Positions 34,056 to 43,695 of a DNA stretch of 64,000 nt are shown here, in pieces. A program made the position numbers and the translations under genes. Source of the DNA: an uncultured Bacteroides sp. (lineage in GTDB: Bacteria > Bacteroidota > Bacteroidia > Cytophagales > Cyclobacteriaceae); assembly GCA_902168185.1 (NCBI GenBank), contig CABHOV010000041.1, positions 366,555 to 430,554 of the forward strand, given 5' to 3'. The number at the start of each line of letters is the position of its first letter. The stretch's first letter is position 1. A model generated the notes under the pieces. The model was not told the origin of the DNA, ran no database searches, and saw nothing but the letters and a program-made list of their open reading frames with translations.

Positions 34056-34433
34056 TCAGGCCGCAAGAGGCGGTGGTGTAGGCGGTGTGTTATAGATATA
34101 CTTTAAAGGAAAAACGTTGTTACCTTCAAGAATCTCCGATAGGGATCTATAGAACTGGAAAGTAGTTTCCTGCTGGTAATAACCAAAGAAGTGAATTAAG
34201 AAAGGCAACTCAGTTTGGTCCGCATCGTGAGAGTCGTCTTTGGTAACATGATCGTGATCGTGGTGATGTTCGTGATCCTGAAAAGTATGGTGATGACCAT
34301 GGTCGTGATCATGAATTCCCGAGTGATAGTGGCTTGCCATCCAGTGCAATAGATCGTGCGTCATCTCCAGCGATCCATAGCTCAACATGGATAGCGAATA
34401 AAACATCAGGATTATAGCAGCGATCTTGTTCAC
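34056..34433 (-). CDS. Histidine-rich small exported protein
   Basis: 125-aa protein with a GTG start at 34433, the only start that fits before an upstream stop codon. An N-terminal hydrophobic leader (MNKIAAIILMFYSLSMLSYG) suggests export or a single membrane anchor. Residues ~35-70 are dominated by His and Asp (HYHSGIHDHDHGHHH, then DHEHHHDHDHV), a typical metal-binding stretch. The tail NTPPTPPPLAA is proline-rich. It lies directly upstream of a TonB receptor on the same strand, so a periplasmic metal buffer or delivery role is plausible. I know of no name for it, and the metal is not determined. No homologue is asserted. Confidence 0.75.
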   Translation of the reverse strand: MNKIAAIILMFYSLSMLSYGSLEMTHDLLHWMASHYHSGIHDHDHGHHHTFQDHEHHHDHDHVTKDDSHDADQTELPFLIHFFGYYQQETTFQFYRSLSEILEGNNVFPLKYIYNTPPTPPPLAA

Positions 34434-34533
34434 AATGTATAGCTGGCTAAGTTATAAGCTCGCTTGTAAAGTTCTGCAAAGAGCAGTTAAATCAAAAGAT
34501 TTAGCGATGACGGATACAAATGAGGCGATTAAA

Positions 34534-34560
34534 AAACCCTTCGGGGTTTCCGAAGGGTTT
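34534..34560 (-). terminator. Terminator of the DUF2723 gene
   Basis: AAACCCTTCGG (34534-34544) and CCGAAGGGTTT (34550-34560), loop of 5, with a T tract on the minus strand, 13 bases after the stop at 34574. Confidence 0.88.
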
Positions 34561-34573
34561 AGTTTATTATTTC

Positions 34574-37540
34574 TTAAAAGTTCGATCGATCGAGTTGTTG
34601 AAAGGCTGCAGTGTGTTTCGAGTATGCATCTTCAATCTTTTTAGCTAACTCTTCTTCACCGTAGCGATGCAGTGCATTTTGCAGTTCACCCAAGATCACA
34701 ATGCTGATCTGTAGGTCGCGACCGTATTCACGCTTACGGATATAGTAGTCGGCCAATTGATCGGCACGAACCCACATCGCGTTGGCAACTTCAATTGCTT
34801 TTTCTTTTTCACCAACTTCAAACAGGAAGCTTACTGCTTGTGCTGAGGTATAGTCATAACGGATAGAGGCATCCGGCATCTTCGCCAGACTGAACAATAA
34901 CACTTCACGTGCTTTGGCAGAGTCACCTTTCTTAATGAATGCTTCAGCGAGAGAATTGAAACTGCTCCGGTGATTCAAAATGAAGTTACGGTAATCTTGC
35001 GTATAGTATACGGAAGGATCATCTACATTTCTGAACTGGAACTTCTTCGTCATGTTCTCAAAACTCACCTTTGTATTTACAAGTTCTGATTGATTGAAAG
35101 GCTTCGGATTCAATACCGGTAAAATGCGATAAGCATTTCCTTCCTGTACTACATAGCGGCTCAAGTCAACGTTAAATTGTGCAAGTGAGGTGTTGTTTAC
35201 ATAGAGTGGACGTTCCCAGTTCGCGGTTGCCAGCAAATCCAGCATAGCCAGATCTTTACGCTCAAGGGAATTACCTTTCACGCGCAAGTGCATTTCCGGT
35301 ACAACCAGACTATCCATTCCTTCCGGAATAATACCGAGTTGTCTGACCTTATCAACATCTACTTTTAATACTATATCTTTTGTAGGCAACATATAGCGCT
35401 CACCACGATATTCCGGATTCAACAAGCTCTTGTTGTTATCACGTAACAGTTCCAGATACTTGTTCAGATCCATCTGCTTTATACCCGCATTGTAATACGG
35501 TATATATTGCGTTTTGTCGTCACGGTAATTCTGGAGAGTAAGTGTATAAGGGAACGGCTTCGAGATATACGCATTGCGTGTAGTCTGCTCGATATACCAA
35601 TCCGTGTTGTAATAACTCAACACAATCACACGCAAATCCTGGCGCACTTCTTCAACGTCCTGTGCATACCACAATGGGAAGGTATCATTATCACCACCGG
35701 TAAAGAGAATACCATCCTGCGCACAAGACTGTAAATAGTTTACAGCGGAATCAACAGAGAAATAACGATTGGCGCGGTTGTGATCATCCCATCCTTGCTG
35801 TGCCATTAAAACAGGAGCGGGAAGCGCTATCAAAGTTGCAATGATTCCGGCAGTTTTCAGATTCTTGAGATATTTTCCTAATGTTTCCGCGATAGCGATC
35901 ACAGCGAAACCGATCCAGAAGCAATATGCATAATAGGAGCCGGTATAGATATAGTCACGCTCGCGTGGCTCTGTAGGCGGTGAGTTCAGGTATATAACTA
36001 AAGCAACACCTGTGAGTATAAATAGCAAGGCTACCACGACAAAGTTACGCGTGTTATGAACAGACTGGTAGAACATTCCGATCAGCCCGAGTATAAATGG
36101 AATCATGAAGAAATTGTTTCTTCCCCGATTTTCTTTCAGAATAGGAGGGAGTTCTTCAAACCACTGTGATGGGCCCATCCAATCTGCATTTTGAATATCA
36201 CTCTCACGTCCTGCGAAGTTGAAGAAGAAGTAACGAACATACATCCATCCAATCTGGTGATTCACCATGAATCGAATGTTGTCAACGAAGGTCGGTTTTT
36301 CCCCTTCACGAAGTCCAAGACTTTCCCGGTATATCTGTGCATGGTCTGGATCGCTGCTATAGATACGTGGAAATATAGTTTGTTGACCGGGCTCATATTC
36401 GTATTCAAACTTATGATCCTTGATCTCGTATTTATCTTTCCCTTTTTTATAGATAGCACCACCTTCTTTTATACCGATTGGTTGTGCTGTAAAGTATGGA
36501 CCATATAGTAACGGACGACTTCCATACTGCTCACGCTTCAGGTAGCTTACGAAACTCATCACATCCGAAGGGTCGTTTTCATCGATCGGAGGGTTGTCGT
36601 TAGAACGTATTACCACAAGGGCATACGAAGCATATCCGATCAAAACGAAAGCAAGTGCATTGAGTGCGGTATTTAACAGCACGCGTTGATTTTTCTGAGA
36701 ATAATAGATTCCCCAAACCAAAGCACCCAATAATAATAACGTAAAGATCACGGCACCAGAACCAAACGGCAAGCCTACACTATTGATGAAGAAGATTTCA
36801 AATTTACCGGCAAGCGTTGGCAAGCCTGGTATAATAATATCGTTGATCAGGAAAATGATACCGAGGCTGACGAGCATTGCTGCAATTACACCCCAGGTAG
36901 AAGGCTTGTATTTTTTGAAATAATATATCAGTGCCAAAGCAGGGATCGTAACCAGGTTCAGCAAGTGAACACCGATGGAAAGACCCATCATATAAAATAT
37001 AAGCAACAACCAACGGTTTGCTTTCGACTCGTCTTCGATAACATCCCACTTTAACATAGCCCATACAACGAAGGCGGTAAAGAAAGATGACATCGCATAT
37101 ACTTCGGCTTCAACAGCGGAGAACCATGCTGAATCTGTAAAGGTATAGGAGAGTGAGCCAATGAGACCGGCACCCATCAATACCCACATTCTGTCAACCG
37201 TAAGGTCTTCTTCTGTTTTGATCTTCATAAGCTTGCGACCAAACAAAACGATTGACCAGAAGAGGAACACTGCAGTAAAGGCACTGGCCAGTACGCTGCA
37301 GAAGTTGATCCAGTAAGCCACTTTGGTTATATCGCCCAGGGCGATGAAAGAAAACATTCTTCCGAGTAATAAAAAGAACGGAGCTCCGGGAGGATGAGGC
37401 ACCTGTAATTTAAAGGATACAGAGATAAATTCACCACAATCCCAATAGCTGGCGGTTTCCTCCATGGTGAGCCAATACGTAATGAGGGCAACGGCAAAAA
37501 CGATCCAGCCGATGATGTTATTGGTTTTCTGAAAATTCAT
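34574..37540 (-). CDS. DUF2723 / GT117-family membrane glycosyltransferase-like protein
   Basis: 988-aa polytopic protein. N-terminal region with about a dozen hydrophobic segments carries WLTMEETASYWDCGEFISVSFKLQVPHPPGAPFFLLLGR (residues 23-61), the DUF2723 hallmark, with the acidic pair expected of GT-C transferases. A large soluble C-terminal part starts near 570 (SCAQDGILFTGGDNDTFPLWYAQDV) and continues with TPR-like helices at the end. The family includes eukaryotic TMEM260, an O-mannosyltransferase, and GT117 is its CAZy class by recall. Protein O-glycosylation of exported proteins is the most likely role in Bacteroidota. The acceptor is unknown. Own terminator at 34534; divergent from the aminotransferase gene. 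Confidence 0.88.
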   Translation of the reverse strand: MNFQKTNNIIGWIVFAVALITYWLTMEETASYWDCGEFISVSFKLQVPHPPGAPFFLLLGRMFSFIALGDITKVAYWINFCSVLASAFTAVFLFWSIVLFGRKLMKIKTEEDLTVDRMWVLMGAGLIGSLSYTFTDSAWFSAVEAEVYAMSSFFTAFVVWAMLKWDVIEDESKANRWLLLIFYMMGLSIGVHLLNLVTIPALALIYYFKKYKPSTWGVIAAMLVSLGIIFLINDIIIPGLPTLAGKFEIFFINSVGLPFGSGAVIFTLLLLGALVWGIYYSQKNQRVLLNTALNALAFVLIGYASYALVVIRSNDNPPIDENDPSDVMSFVSYLKREQYGSRPLLYGPYFTAQPIGIKEGGAIYKKGKDKYEIKDHKFEYEYEPGQQTIFPRIYSSDPDHAQIYRESLGLREGEKPTFVDNIRFMVNHQIGWMYVRYFFFNFAGRESDIQNADWMGPSQWFEELPPILKENRGRNNFFMIPFILGLIGMFYQSVHNTRNFVVVALLFILTGVALVIYLNSPPTEPRERDYIYTGSYYAYCFWIGFAVIAIAETLGKYLKNLKTAGIIATLIALPAPVLMAQQGWDDHNRANRYFSVDSAVNYLQSCAQDGILFTGGDNDTFPLWYAQDVEEVRQDLRVIVLSYYNTDWYIEQTTRNAYISKPFPYTLTLQNYRDDKTQYIPYYNAGIKQMDLNKYLELLRDNNKSLLNPEYRGERYMLPTKDIVLKVDVDKVRQLGIIPEGMDSLVVPEMHLRVKGNSLERKDLAMLDLLATANWERPLYVNNTSLAQFNVDLSRYVVQEGNAYRILPVLNPKPFNQSELVNTKVSFENMTKKFQFRNVDDPSVYYTQDYRNFILNHRSSFNSLAEAFIKKGDSAKAREVLLFSLAKMPDASIRYDYTSAQAVSFLFEVGEKEKAIEVANAMWVRADQLADYYIRKREYGRDLQISIVILGELQNALHRYGEEELAKKIEDAYSKHTAAFQQLDRSNF

Positions 37541-37641
37541 GTTGTATGAGATGATGCTAAAAATAAAAGCCCGAAAATAATGGAAATTTTACTTTTTCCG
37601 TGGATTAGATTTATAGAACGACTCCCGGTGATGCAGACGTG

Positions 37642-37649
37642 TATCTTTG
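37642..37649 (+). promoter_or_regulatory. -7 box of the DegT aminotransferase gene
   Basis: TATCTTTG 33 bases before the ATG at 37683. Five bases downstream, on the other strand, TAACTTTCG (37655-37663) is a weaker mirror box for the divergent DUF2723 gene. Confidence 0.45.
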
Positions 37650-37682
37650 GAATACGAAAGTTAATTTTTATACTGTGACCTG

Positions 37683-38798
37683 ATGAGTAATCCGCGTATA
37701 CCATTTCTGTCCCTGGACCTCCAGCATAACACGGTGAAGCAGGAAGTTCAGGCTGCGATCCAACGCGTTTACGACTCGAACTGGTTTGTGCTGGGAAAAG
37801 AAGTGGATGCTTTTGAAAAAGAGTATGCTGCCTATAACAAGATGTCGTTTTGTGTAGGTGTTGGTAATGGACTGGACGCATTGACGATGAGCTTGTTGGC
37901 TTGCGCGATTGAGATGGGCGATGAAGTTATCGTGCCTGCACATACATACCTCGCTACCTGGCTTGCCGTAACCAGGACGGGTGCTACTATTGTTCCGGTC
38001 GAGCCGGATGAGAACACCTTTAATATAGATGTATCACGGATCGAGGCAGCAATTACTTCCAGGACGAAAGCGATTTTGCCGGTGCATCTATATGGCCAGG
38101 CATGCGACATGACTGCCATCATGGAGCTGGCTGAACGACATAATCTTTTTGTTATTGAAGACAATGCGCAAGCTCAAGGCGCACGTTGGCTGCAAGGCCT
38201 GACCGGAAGTTTTGGTCATGTAAATGCAACAAGCTTTTACCCGACTAAAAATCTGGGAGCCTTGGGTGATGGAGGAGCTGTTACAACATCAAATGAAGAC
38301 AAAGCCCGGTTTGTAAAACAGTTTCGAAATTATGGCTTAGCCGAAAAGCATATAGCGGTACGCTCAGGAATAAATTCCCGGCTTGATGAAGTACAGGCGG
38401 CTGTGCTGCGAATCAAACTGCAACACCTCGATGAATGGAATGAACAACGCAGACAGATCGCTTCGCTTTACCTGGAGCGATTAAACGGTATAGGAGATAT
38501 AGTGTTGCCATTATCGGATAAGGAAGCATACCATGTATATCACTTGTTTGTAATACGAACCGAGCATCGCGACAGGCTGCAAAAGCATTTGGCGAGCGCA
38601 GCAATCGAAACGATGATTCATTACCCTATACCTCCGCATTTACAACAATCCTATAGCGGACTACATTTCAAAAAAGGAGAATTCCCGTTGACTGAGAAAA
38701 TTGCAAACACGTCCCTGAGCCTTCCTTTGTGGCCGGGAATGACATTGGCCGATGTCGAGCGTATCTGTGACGAGATCAAAGTTTTTTTCTTGAGGTAG
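37683..38798 (+). CDS. DegT/DnrJ/EryC1-family sugar aminotransferase
   Basis: 371-aa PLP aminotransferase that aminates a nucleotide-linked keto sugar. GNGLDALTMSLLACAIEMGDEVIVPAHTYLAT covers the cofactor pocket. The Schiff-base lysine is K189 in SFYPTKNLGALGDGG, preceded by IEDNAQAQGA (Asp near 160). The overall sequence resembles FdtB/QdtB-type 3-aminotransferases, which make dTDP-3-amino-3,6-dideoxyhexoses. This is only a resemblance, and no ketoisomerase (FdtA/QdtA) lies next to it. It is the first gene of the glycan region and has its own promoter. The next gene, a sugar transporter, does not obviously belong with it. Confidence 0.85.
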   Translation: MSNPRIPFLSLDLQHNTVKQEVQAAIQRVYDSNWFVLGKEVDAFEKEYAAYNKMSFCVGVGNGLDALTMSLLACAIEMGDEVIVPAHTYLATWLAVTRTGATIVPVEPDENTFNIDVSRIEAAITSRTKAILPVHLYGQACDMTAIMELAERHNLFVIEDNAQAQGARWLQGLTGSFGHVNATSFYPTKNLGALGDGGAVTTSNEDKARFVKQFRNYGLAEKHIAVRSGINSRLDEVQAAVLRIKLQHLDEWNEQRRQIASLYLERLNGIGDIVLPLSDKEAYHVYHLFVIRTEHRDRLQKHLASAAIETMIHYPIPPHLQQSYSGLHFKKGEFPLTEKIANTSLSLPLWPGMTLADVERICDEIKVFFLR

Positions 38799-38992
38799 GT
38801 CCGAAGCAGAGAAATGATCGAAGAGAATGGATCGAAGCTCTTTATATAACTGTGTGTGAATTGCACACAGTGTTTGTTGCTAAATATACATGCAGGATAT
38901 ACTATATACTGTAAGTTTTTTTGTTGGTGTTCCCTGATGTTTTCTTATCTTCAATTTTTACCGTCCTCTACAGATAAACCTTCACCAGCATC

Positions 38993-40261
38993 ATGAGCGA
39001 TTCTAAAAAGTATTTCATGCCAATGATTATCATCGGCATTTTATTTTTTATCTATGGATTCTTCACATGGCTGAATGGAACTTTGATTCCTTATCTGAAA
39101 ATTGCTTGTCAGCTTGAAAGTGATTTTGAATCCTTTCTGGTAGCTACCGCATTCTTCATAGCCTATACTGTGATGGCCATACCATCATCGTTCGTTCATA
39201 GAAAAATCGGCTATAAAAAAGGCATGGCCCTTGGTTTAATAATAATGGCCTTTGGCTCGCTGCTATTTATACCGGCTGCCAATGCAAGAAATTTTAATAT
39301 GTTTTTGATAGGACTATTCATCATCGGTACTGGGCTTGCATTGCTACAAACTGCGTCAAACCCCTATATATCTTTAATCGGTCCTATTGAAAGTGCAGCG
39401 AAGCGAATTAGTATTATGGGTATATTTAATAAATGCGCAGGTATACTTGCTGGCCTTGTATTCGGGTATATTGCCTTGAGCGATGCAGACGGCATCGAAG
39501 CAAAACTTGCTGCCCTGGATGCAGCTGCCAAACAAGAAATGCTTCAGGAACTGGCGAGTCGTGTTATACTTCCGTATACGATAATGGCAGTTATACTCGT
39601 GGCATTTGCTATTTGCATAATGCTGTCCTCTTTACCAGAACTGAAAGAAGAGGATGACGATACGTCATCGCTGAATACAATATCAGGCAAAACAAGTGTT
39701 TTGCAATTTCCACATGTAGTATTAGGGGCATTAGCAATCTTCCTATATGTAGGCGTAGAAGTAATGGCTGGCGACACCATTATTAGCTATGGTAAATCAT
39801 TAGGATTTGAATTGTCTAAGGCCAGATTTTTTACTCAGATCACGCTCTTCTTTATGCTGGTCGGATACGTTATTGGTATATTCACCATTCCTAAATATTT
39901 CTCTCAGTCGTTCGCTCTGCGCGTGTGTGCTATACTTGGTGTAATCTTTTCTCTTGGCGCAGTAGCGACGAATGGATTTACCTCGGTACTTTTTATTGCA
40001 TCACTAGGTCTTGCAAACTCGCTTATGTGGCCTGCGATTTTCCCCCTGGCCATTGATGGATTAGGAAGATTTACGAAAAGCGGTTCGGCACTCCTGATCA
40101 TGGCACTTGCCGGAGGTGCTATACTACCATTGCTTTATAGTAAGCTCTCTGAATCTACAGGAACAAAGCTGGCATACATCATCATGGTGCCTTGCTATCT
40201 ATATATACTATACTTTGCTGTAAAAGGTCACAAAGTTGGCAAGCCCATAGCGAAACACTAA
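38993..40261 (+). CDS. FHS-family sugar:H+ symporter (MFS), copy 2
   Basis: 422-aa paralog of the transporter at 6992-8263. Both share long runs such as WVNGTLIPYLKIACQL (here WLNGTLIPYLKIACQL), FLVATAFFIAYTVMA and GTGLALLQTASNPY. About 12 membrane segments. The hydrophilic middle loop (LKEEDDDTSSLNTISGK) differs from copy 1, as do the loop after TM6 and the C-terminus (here HKVGKPIAKH). It would import a hexose or amino sugar across the inner membrane. The 194-base gap upstream has a TGTGTG/CACACA quasi-palindrome near 38851-38869, and an ATATACTATATA string at 38897. Possible operator; not proven. Confidence 0.88.
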   Translation: MSDSKKYFMPMIIIGILFFIYGFFTWLNGTLIPYLKIACQLESDFESFLVATAFFIAYTVMAIPSSFVHRKIGYKKGMALGLIIMAFGSLLFIPAANARNFNMFLIGLFIIGTGLALLQTASNPYISLIGPIESAAKRISIMGIFNKCAGILAGLVFGYIALSDADGIEAKLAALDAAAKQEMLQELASRVILPYTIMAVILVAFAICIMLSSLPELKEEDDDTSSLNTISGKTSVLQFPHVVLGALAIFLYVGVEVMAGDTIISYGKSLGFELSKARFFTQITLFFMLVGYVIGIFTIPKYFSQSFALRVCAILGVIFSLGAVATNGFTSVLFIASLGLANSLMWPAIFPLAIDGLGRFTKSGSALLIMALAGGAILPLLYSKLSESTGTKLAYIIMVPCYLYILYFAVKGHKVGKPIAKH

Positions 40262-40347
40262 TCCTTCAATGATATATATCAACAGGCCGCCTAACTTCTC
40301 CGACTTCCCGACTTTCGGTCTTCCAGTCTTTTCACACGCCACTTCTC

Positions 40348-40986
40348 TCAATCATATACTACCGCATAAAATCCCAGCCACAAAACAAATAATAGAATAT
40401 ACGAACACGCCACAATAATCCAGACGTATGTTTTGTCTTTACGGGCATAGTGGTGAATACCAGCAACCAGCATAAACCAATATGCGACTTCAAATAAATT
40501 CAATGCACGCAAAGGATAAGCCCATCGTTTATCGATCTCGTAATAATCAAAGAAGTGCATCAGCGAGAATGGATAAAATGCACCAATATCGTTATAGGCA
40601 GGATCCGTTTCGAAGACCATAAACCATACAATTTTCAGCACCTCGGGTACCAGAAAAATATACTCAGCCCCGATAACTACGCCCCAACATTGTCCGTATG
40701 TAACGCGGTAGCCGAACATAAAGCAACCCACCCAGATAACGAACGCGATCACGGTGAATTTCCACAGGTAAATAATAGGAACTGAAAACAGTTTTAATCC
40801 GCTGATTAAGCGTAAAATCATCCCTTCGGGGCGGTCTTGCAAAAATTCAAAAGCGGCTGTTTCGTTTTCAATAAAGGCAATTTTGACGTACAGTAGCAGC
40901 AACGTTGTTATGCATAAGAGAACGAACAACAATCTTTTGTCAGTACCAAAGAATGATTTAGTTTCGGGTTCGGGGAAAGTGGTCAT
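40348..40986 (-). CDS. Integral membrane protein of unknown function
   Basis: 212-aa protein with about five or six hydrophobic segments (LLFVLLCITTLLLLYVKIAF, IYLWKFTVIAFVIWVGCFMF, VVIGAEYIFLVPEVLKIVWF, VAYWFMLVAGIHHYA, YVWIIVACSYILLFVLWLGF). No catalytic or family motif recognised; the Yip1-like or sulfate-export-associated protein families are conceivable but I cannot support either. It is an inner-membrane protein, convergent with the transporter and divergent from the TPR gene; only 68 bases separate the two divergent starts. Its connection to the neighbouring glycan genes is uncertain. Confidence 0.7.
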   Translation of the reverse strand: MTTFPEPETKSFFGTDKRLLFVLLCITTLLLLYVKIAFIENETAAFEFLQDRPEGMILRLISGLKLFSVPIIYLWKFTVIAFVIWVGCFMFGYRVTYGQCWGVVIGAEYIFLVPEVLKIVWFMVFETDPAYNDIGAFYPFSLMHFFDYYEIDKRWAYPLRALNLFEVAYWFMLVAGIHHYARKDKTYVWIIVACSYILLFVLWLGFYAVVYD

Positions 40987-41054
40987 GAGGAGTCGGGTAT
41001 TTTCGGCTGACAGCAGACTGTGAACCGTAGACTAATAAAGTTTAAAGTAAATAA

Positions 41055-42287
41055 ATGATAAAGCGTTCAGGGTTTCAAATGTATAAAGGTTCGTTATTCT
41101 GTGGAGTCTTGACAGTGATTTTTCTATTAGTAGCATCGATCGGCTCAAAAGCACAGTTGACTACCAGAAAAGATACAACGATCATTTTGCTCTCCAGCGT
41201 GAGTGTTCAGCTGGAGTGTACACAGGCCTTGAACGATCTATACAATTTCAAGTTTGAGAAAGCAGAATTCCAGTTTCAATATCTGCGGGCGCGTTACCGC
41301 TGGCATCCGCTGCCCTATTTTTTAATGGGACTGATTGAGTGGTGGAAGATCATGCCGAATACAAAAGATACTTCACACGATGATACATTTCTCGCCTATA
41401 TGGATTCAACCATCGAAGTAGGCGAAAAGTTGTATGACGATTATCCCGCGTATCGAACGGAAGCTGCATTTTTTCTTGCCGCAGCATATGGTTTTAAGGG
41501 AAGGCTATACGCAGACGAGGAACGGAAAAATTGGCGGAAGGCAGCGTCTGCCGGAAAAGATGGTCTCGATTACCTCGAAGAATGCAAAGAGAAACAGGAT
41601 TTAAGTCCTGAGCTTTTATTTGGAGACGCACTCTATAATTATTTCTCCGTGTGGGTACCAGAAAATTACCCTGCTTTAAAACCTTTACTTTGGTTTTTTA
41701 GAAAAGGAGACAAGGCTTTGGGTTTGAAGCAACTCAAGGAAGTGTCCTACAACGCCTTCTATACACGCACGGAAGCGATGGTATGGCTAATGCGCATCTT
41801 GAACAGTTATGAGAATGATCAGTTTGGTGCTTTTCAGATCAGTGAGTATTTATATCAGACGTATCCAGACAATCCGTATTTCCATCGGTATTATGCACGG
41901 ATGCTATATTCGATGGGGCGATTCACGGAAGCAGAGCCGATGTGTAAAAATATTCTCATGCGCATTGATAGTGGTATGGTAGGTTATGAAGCAACCAGCG
42001 GAAGGTATGCTTCATTTTTTCTCGGCCAGATTAATGAGGCACGTAAAAAACTAGATGAGGCGAAAGCTTACTATAAGCAGTGTATGAAATTCGCAGAACA
42101 GATCAAAGCAACAGAATCAGGTTACTATATGTACTCGATGATTGCTCTTGGAGAAATAGCACAGAAGCAAGGCGACAAGGCGGAGGCAAAACGATGGTTC
42201 AACCTGGTGAAGAAAAAAGCAGGTCGCAAAGACGAAGCTTATAAAGATGCAAAACGAAGGTTGAAAGGATTGGAGAAAGGTGATTGA
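41055..42287 (+). CDS. Exported TPR protein of unknown function
   Basis: 410-aa protein with an N-terminal hydrophobic signal (about residues 12-35, GVLTVIFLLVASIGSKAQ), so it is likely periplasmic or outer-membrane associated. The rest is helical, with repeated units such as YPAYRTEAAFFLAAAYGFKGRLY, YFHRYYARMLYSMGRFTEAEPM and GQINEARKKLDEAKAYYKQC, a tetratricopeptide-like pattern. No enzyme motif. Start at ATG 41055, though an internal ATG after 8 codons also precedes the signal. Proteins of this type are common and of unknown role in Cytophagales. It is followed 79 bases on by a membrane protein, so the pair may be cotranscribed. Confidence 0.75.
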   Translation: MIKRSGFQMYKGSLFCGVLTVIFLLVASIGSKAQLTTRKDTTIILLSSVSVQLECTQALNDLYNFKFEKAEFQFQYLRARYRWHPLPYFLMGLIEWWKIMPNTKDTSHDDTFLAYMDSTIEVGEKLYDDYPAYRTEAAFFLAAAYGFKGRLYADEERKNWRKAASAGKDGLDYLEECKEKQDLSPELLFGDALYNYFSVWVPENYPALKPLLWFFRKGDKALGLKQLKEVSYNAFYTRTEAMVWLMRILNSYENDQFGAFQISEYLYQTYPDNPYFHRYYARMLYSMGRFTEAEPMCKNILMRIDSGMVGYEATSGRYASFFLGQINEARKKLDEAKAYYKQCMKFAEQIKATESGYYMYSMIALGEIAQKQGDKAEAKRWFNLVKKKAGRKDEAYKDAKRRLKGLEKGD

Positions 42288-42366
42288 TAATACATATTAG
42301 GAAAATCTCCAGGTTTGTATAATCACCGATAAACCTTGAACTTTATACTTTGAAGATTACCAGCAC

Positions 42367-43695
42367 TTGGAACTCCGCGACTTTATTGTTACACCGATTA
42401 TTATCCTTCTTGTTTATACCGTTGCGTATATACTTCGCAGCAGTGTAACGGATTCTGTAACGCGGCCCTATTTTTTTCCTGCACTGACTGCGAAAATTCT
42501 GGGTGCTCTTGCGCTCGGCTTTATATACCAGTTTTATTATAGCGGAGGCGACACCTATAATTTTCATTCGTACGGGAGTCGACATATTTGGGAAGCATTC
42601 ATGGAAGATCCGGCTGCAGGATTCAAGCTGCTGTTTGGTGATGGCTCGAATGAATTAGGGATCTACAAATATTCTTCACGGATTGCATTTTTTCACGATC
42701 GCCAGTCATTCATGGTAATCCGGATTGCTGCCGTGTTTGACTTGCTCACATTCTCTTCGTATTCAGCGACAGCAGTGCTCTTCTCCATCATTAGTTTTAT
42801 AGGACTATGGATGTTGTTCATTGCCTTTTATGAATTGAAACCTGAGTTGCATCGATGGATTGCCATCGCTACTTTATTTATACCATCCGTTGTGTTTTGG
42901 GGTTCAGGTCTTTTAAAGGACACCATTACGCTGGCATGCCTTGGAATTGCCACACTCCTTACAAAGAGAATTTTCATTGATAAGCGATTCAATATTGTTC
43001 AGGCACTGTTGCTGTTACTTTGCTTCTATATCATTTTCTCTATTAAGAAGTATATATTACTGAGTTACCTCCCGGCACTCATAATTTGGGTTTATGCAAC
43101 AACTTTAGCGAAGGTGAGGTCCACTGCATTTAAAGTTATGATGCTTCCGTTCGTGATCATTATTGCTGCCGTGTCTGGATACTTTACTATAGCGCAGGTT
43201 GGTAAAGACGATCCCCGATATGCGCTGGAGCAAATCGGGAACACCGCGAAGATCACAGCGTATGATATAGCTTACCTTACCGGTCATGATGCAGGAAGTA
43301 CATATTCATTAGGTGAACTTGATGGGTCATTCACTGGGCTTGTGAAGCTTGCACCACAGGCAATAAACGTTTCGTTGTTTAGGCCCTATATCTGGGAAGT
43401 GCGCAATCCACTTATGCTGATGTCTGCTGTTGAGTCGGTCACTTTACTGGCACTAACTATTTTTGTAATCTTTAAGCGGGGCGCTACACTATTCGCAACG
43501 TTACTTAATCCTCACATAATTTACTGCATGGTGTTCAGCTTAACGTTTGCCTTTGCAGTAGGTGTATCAACGTTTAACTTCGGAACACTCTCCCGATATA
43601 AAATTCCTTTGCTTCCTTTTTATGCGTTAGCATTGATCTTTATATACTATGAGAATAGAGAAACAAAGGTGGACGAATTTGAAAGTACAGAGTAA
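42367..43695 (+). CDS. Polytopic membrane protein, possible glycan polymerase/flippase component
   Basis: 442-aa protein with about 11 hydrophobic segments; a large periplasmic-type loop (residues ~60-110) holds YSGGDTYNFHSYG. Start is TTG at 42367 (MELRDFIVTP), 14 bases after a weak TATACTTTG box at 42344-42352; no ATG is available nearby. The membrane-plus-loop arrangement resembles EpsG/Wzy-like or GT-C-like glycan proteins, but no signature confirms this. Its last 49 bases overlap the convergent glycosyltransferase gene at 43647. Since ABC-dependent export needs no Wzy, it may act on another polymer. Function unassigned. Confidence 0.75.
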   Translation: MELRDFIVTPIIILLVYTVAYILRSSVTDSVTRPYFFPALTAKILGALALGFIYQFYYSGGDTYNFHSYGSRHIWEAFMEDPAAGFKLLFGDGSNELGIYKYSSRIAFFHDRQSFMVIRIAAVFDLLTFSSYSATAVLFSIISFIGLWMLFIAFYELKPELHRWIAIATLFIPSVVFWGSGLLKDTITLACLGIATLLTKRIFIDKRFNIVQALLLLLCFYIIFSIKKYILLSYLPALIIWVYATTLAKVRSTAFKVMMLPFVIIIAAVSGYFTIAQVGKDDPRYALEQIGNTAKITAYDIAYLTGHDAGSTYSLGELDGSFTGLVKLAPQAINVSLFRPYIWEVRNPLMLMSAVESVTLLALTIFVIFKRGATLFATLLNPHIIYCMVFSLTFAFAVGVSTFNFGTLSRYKIPLLPFYALALIFIYYENRETKVDEFESTE

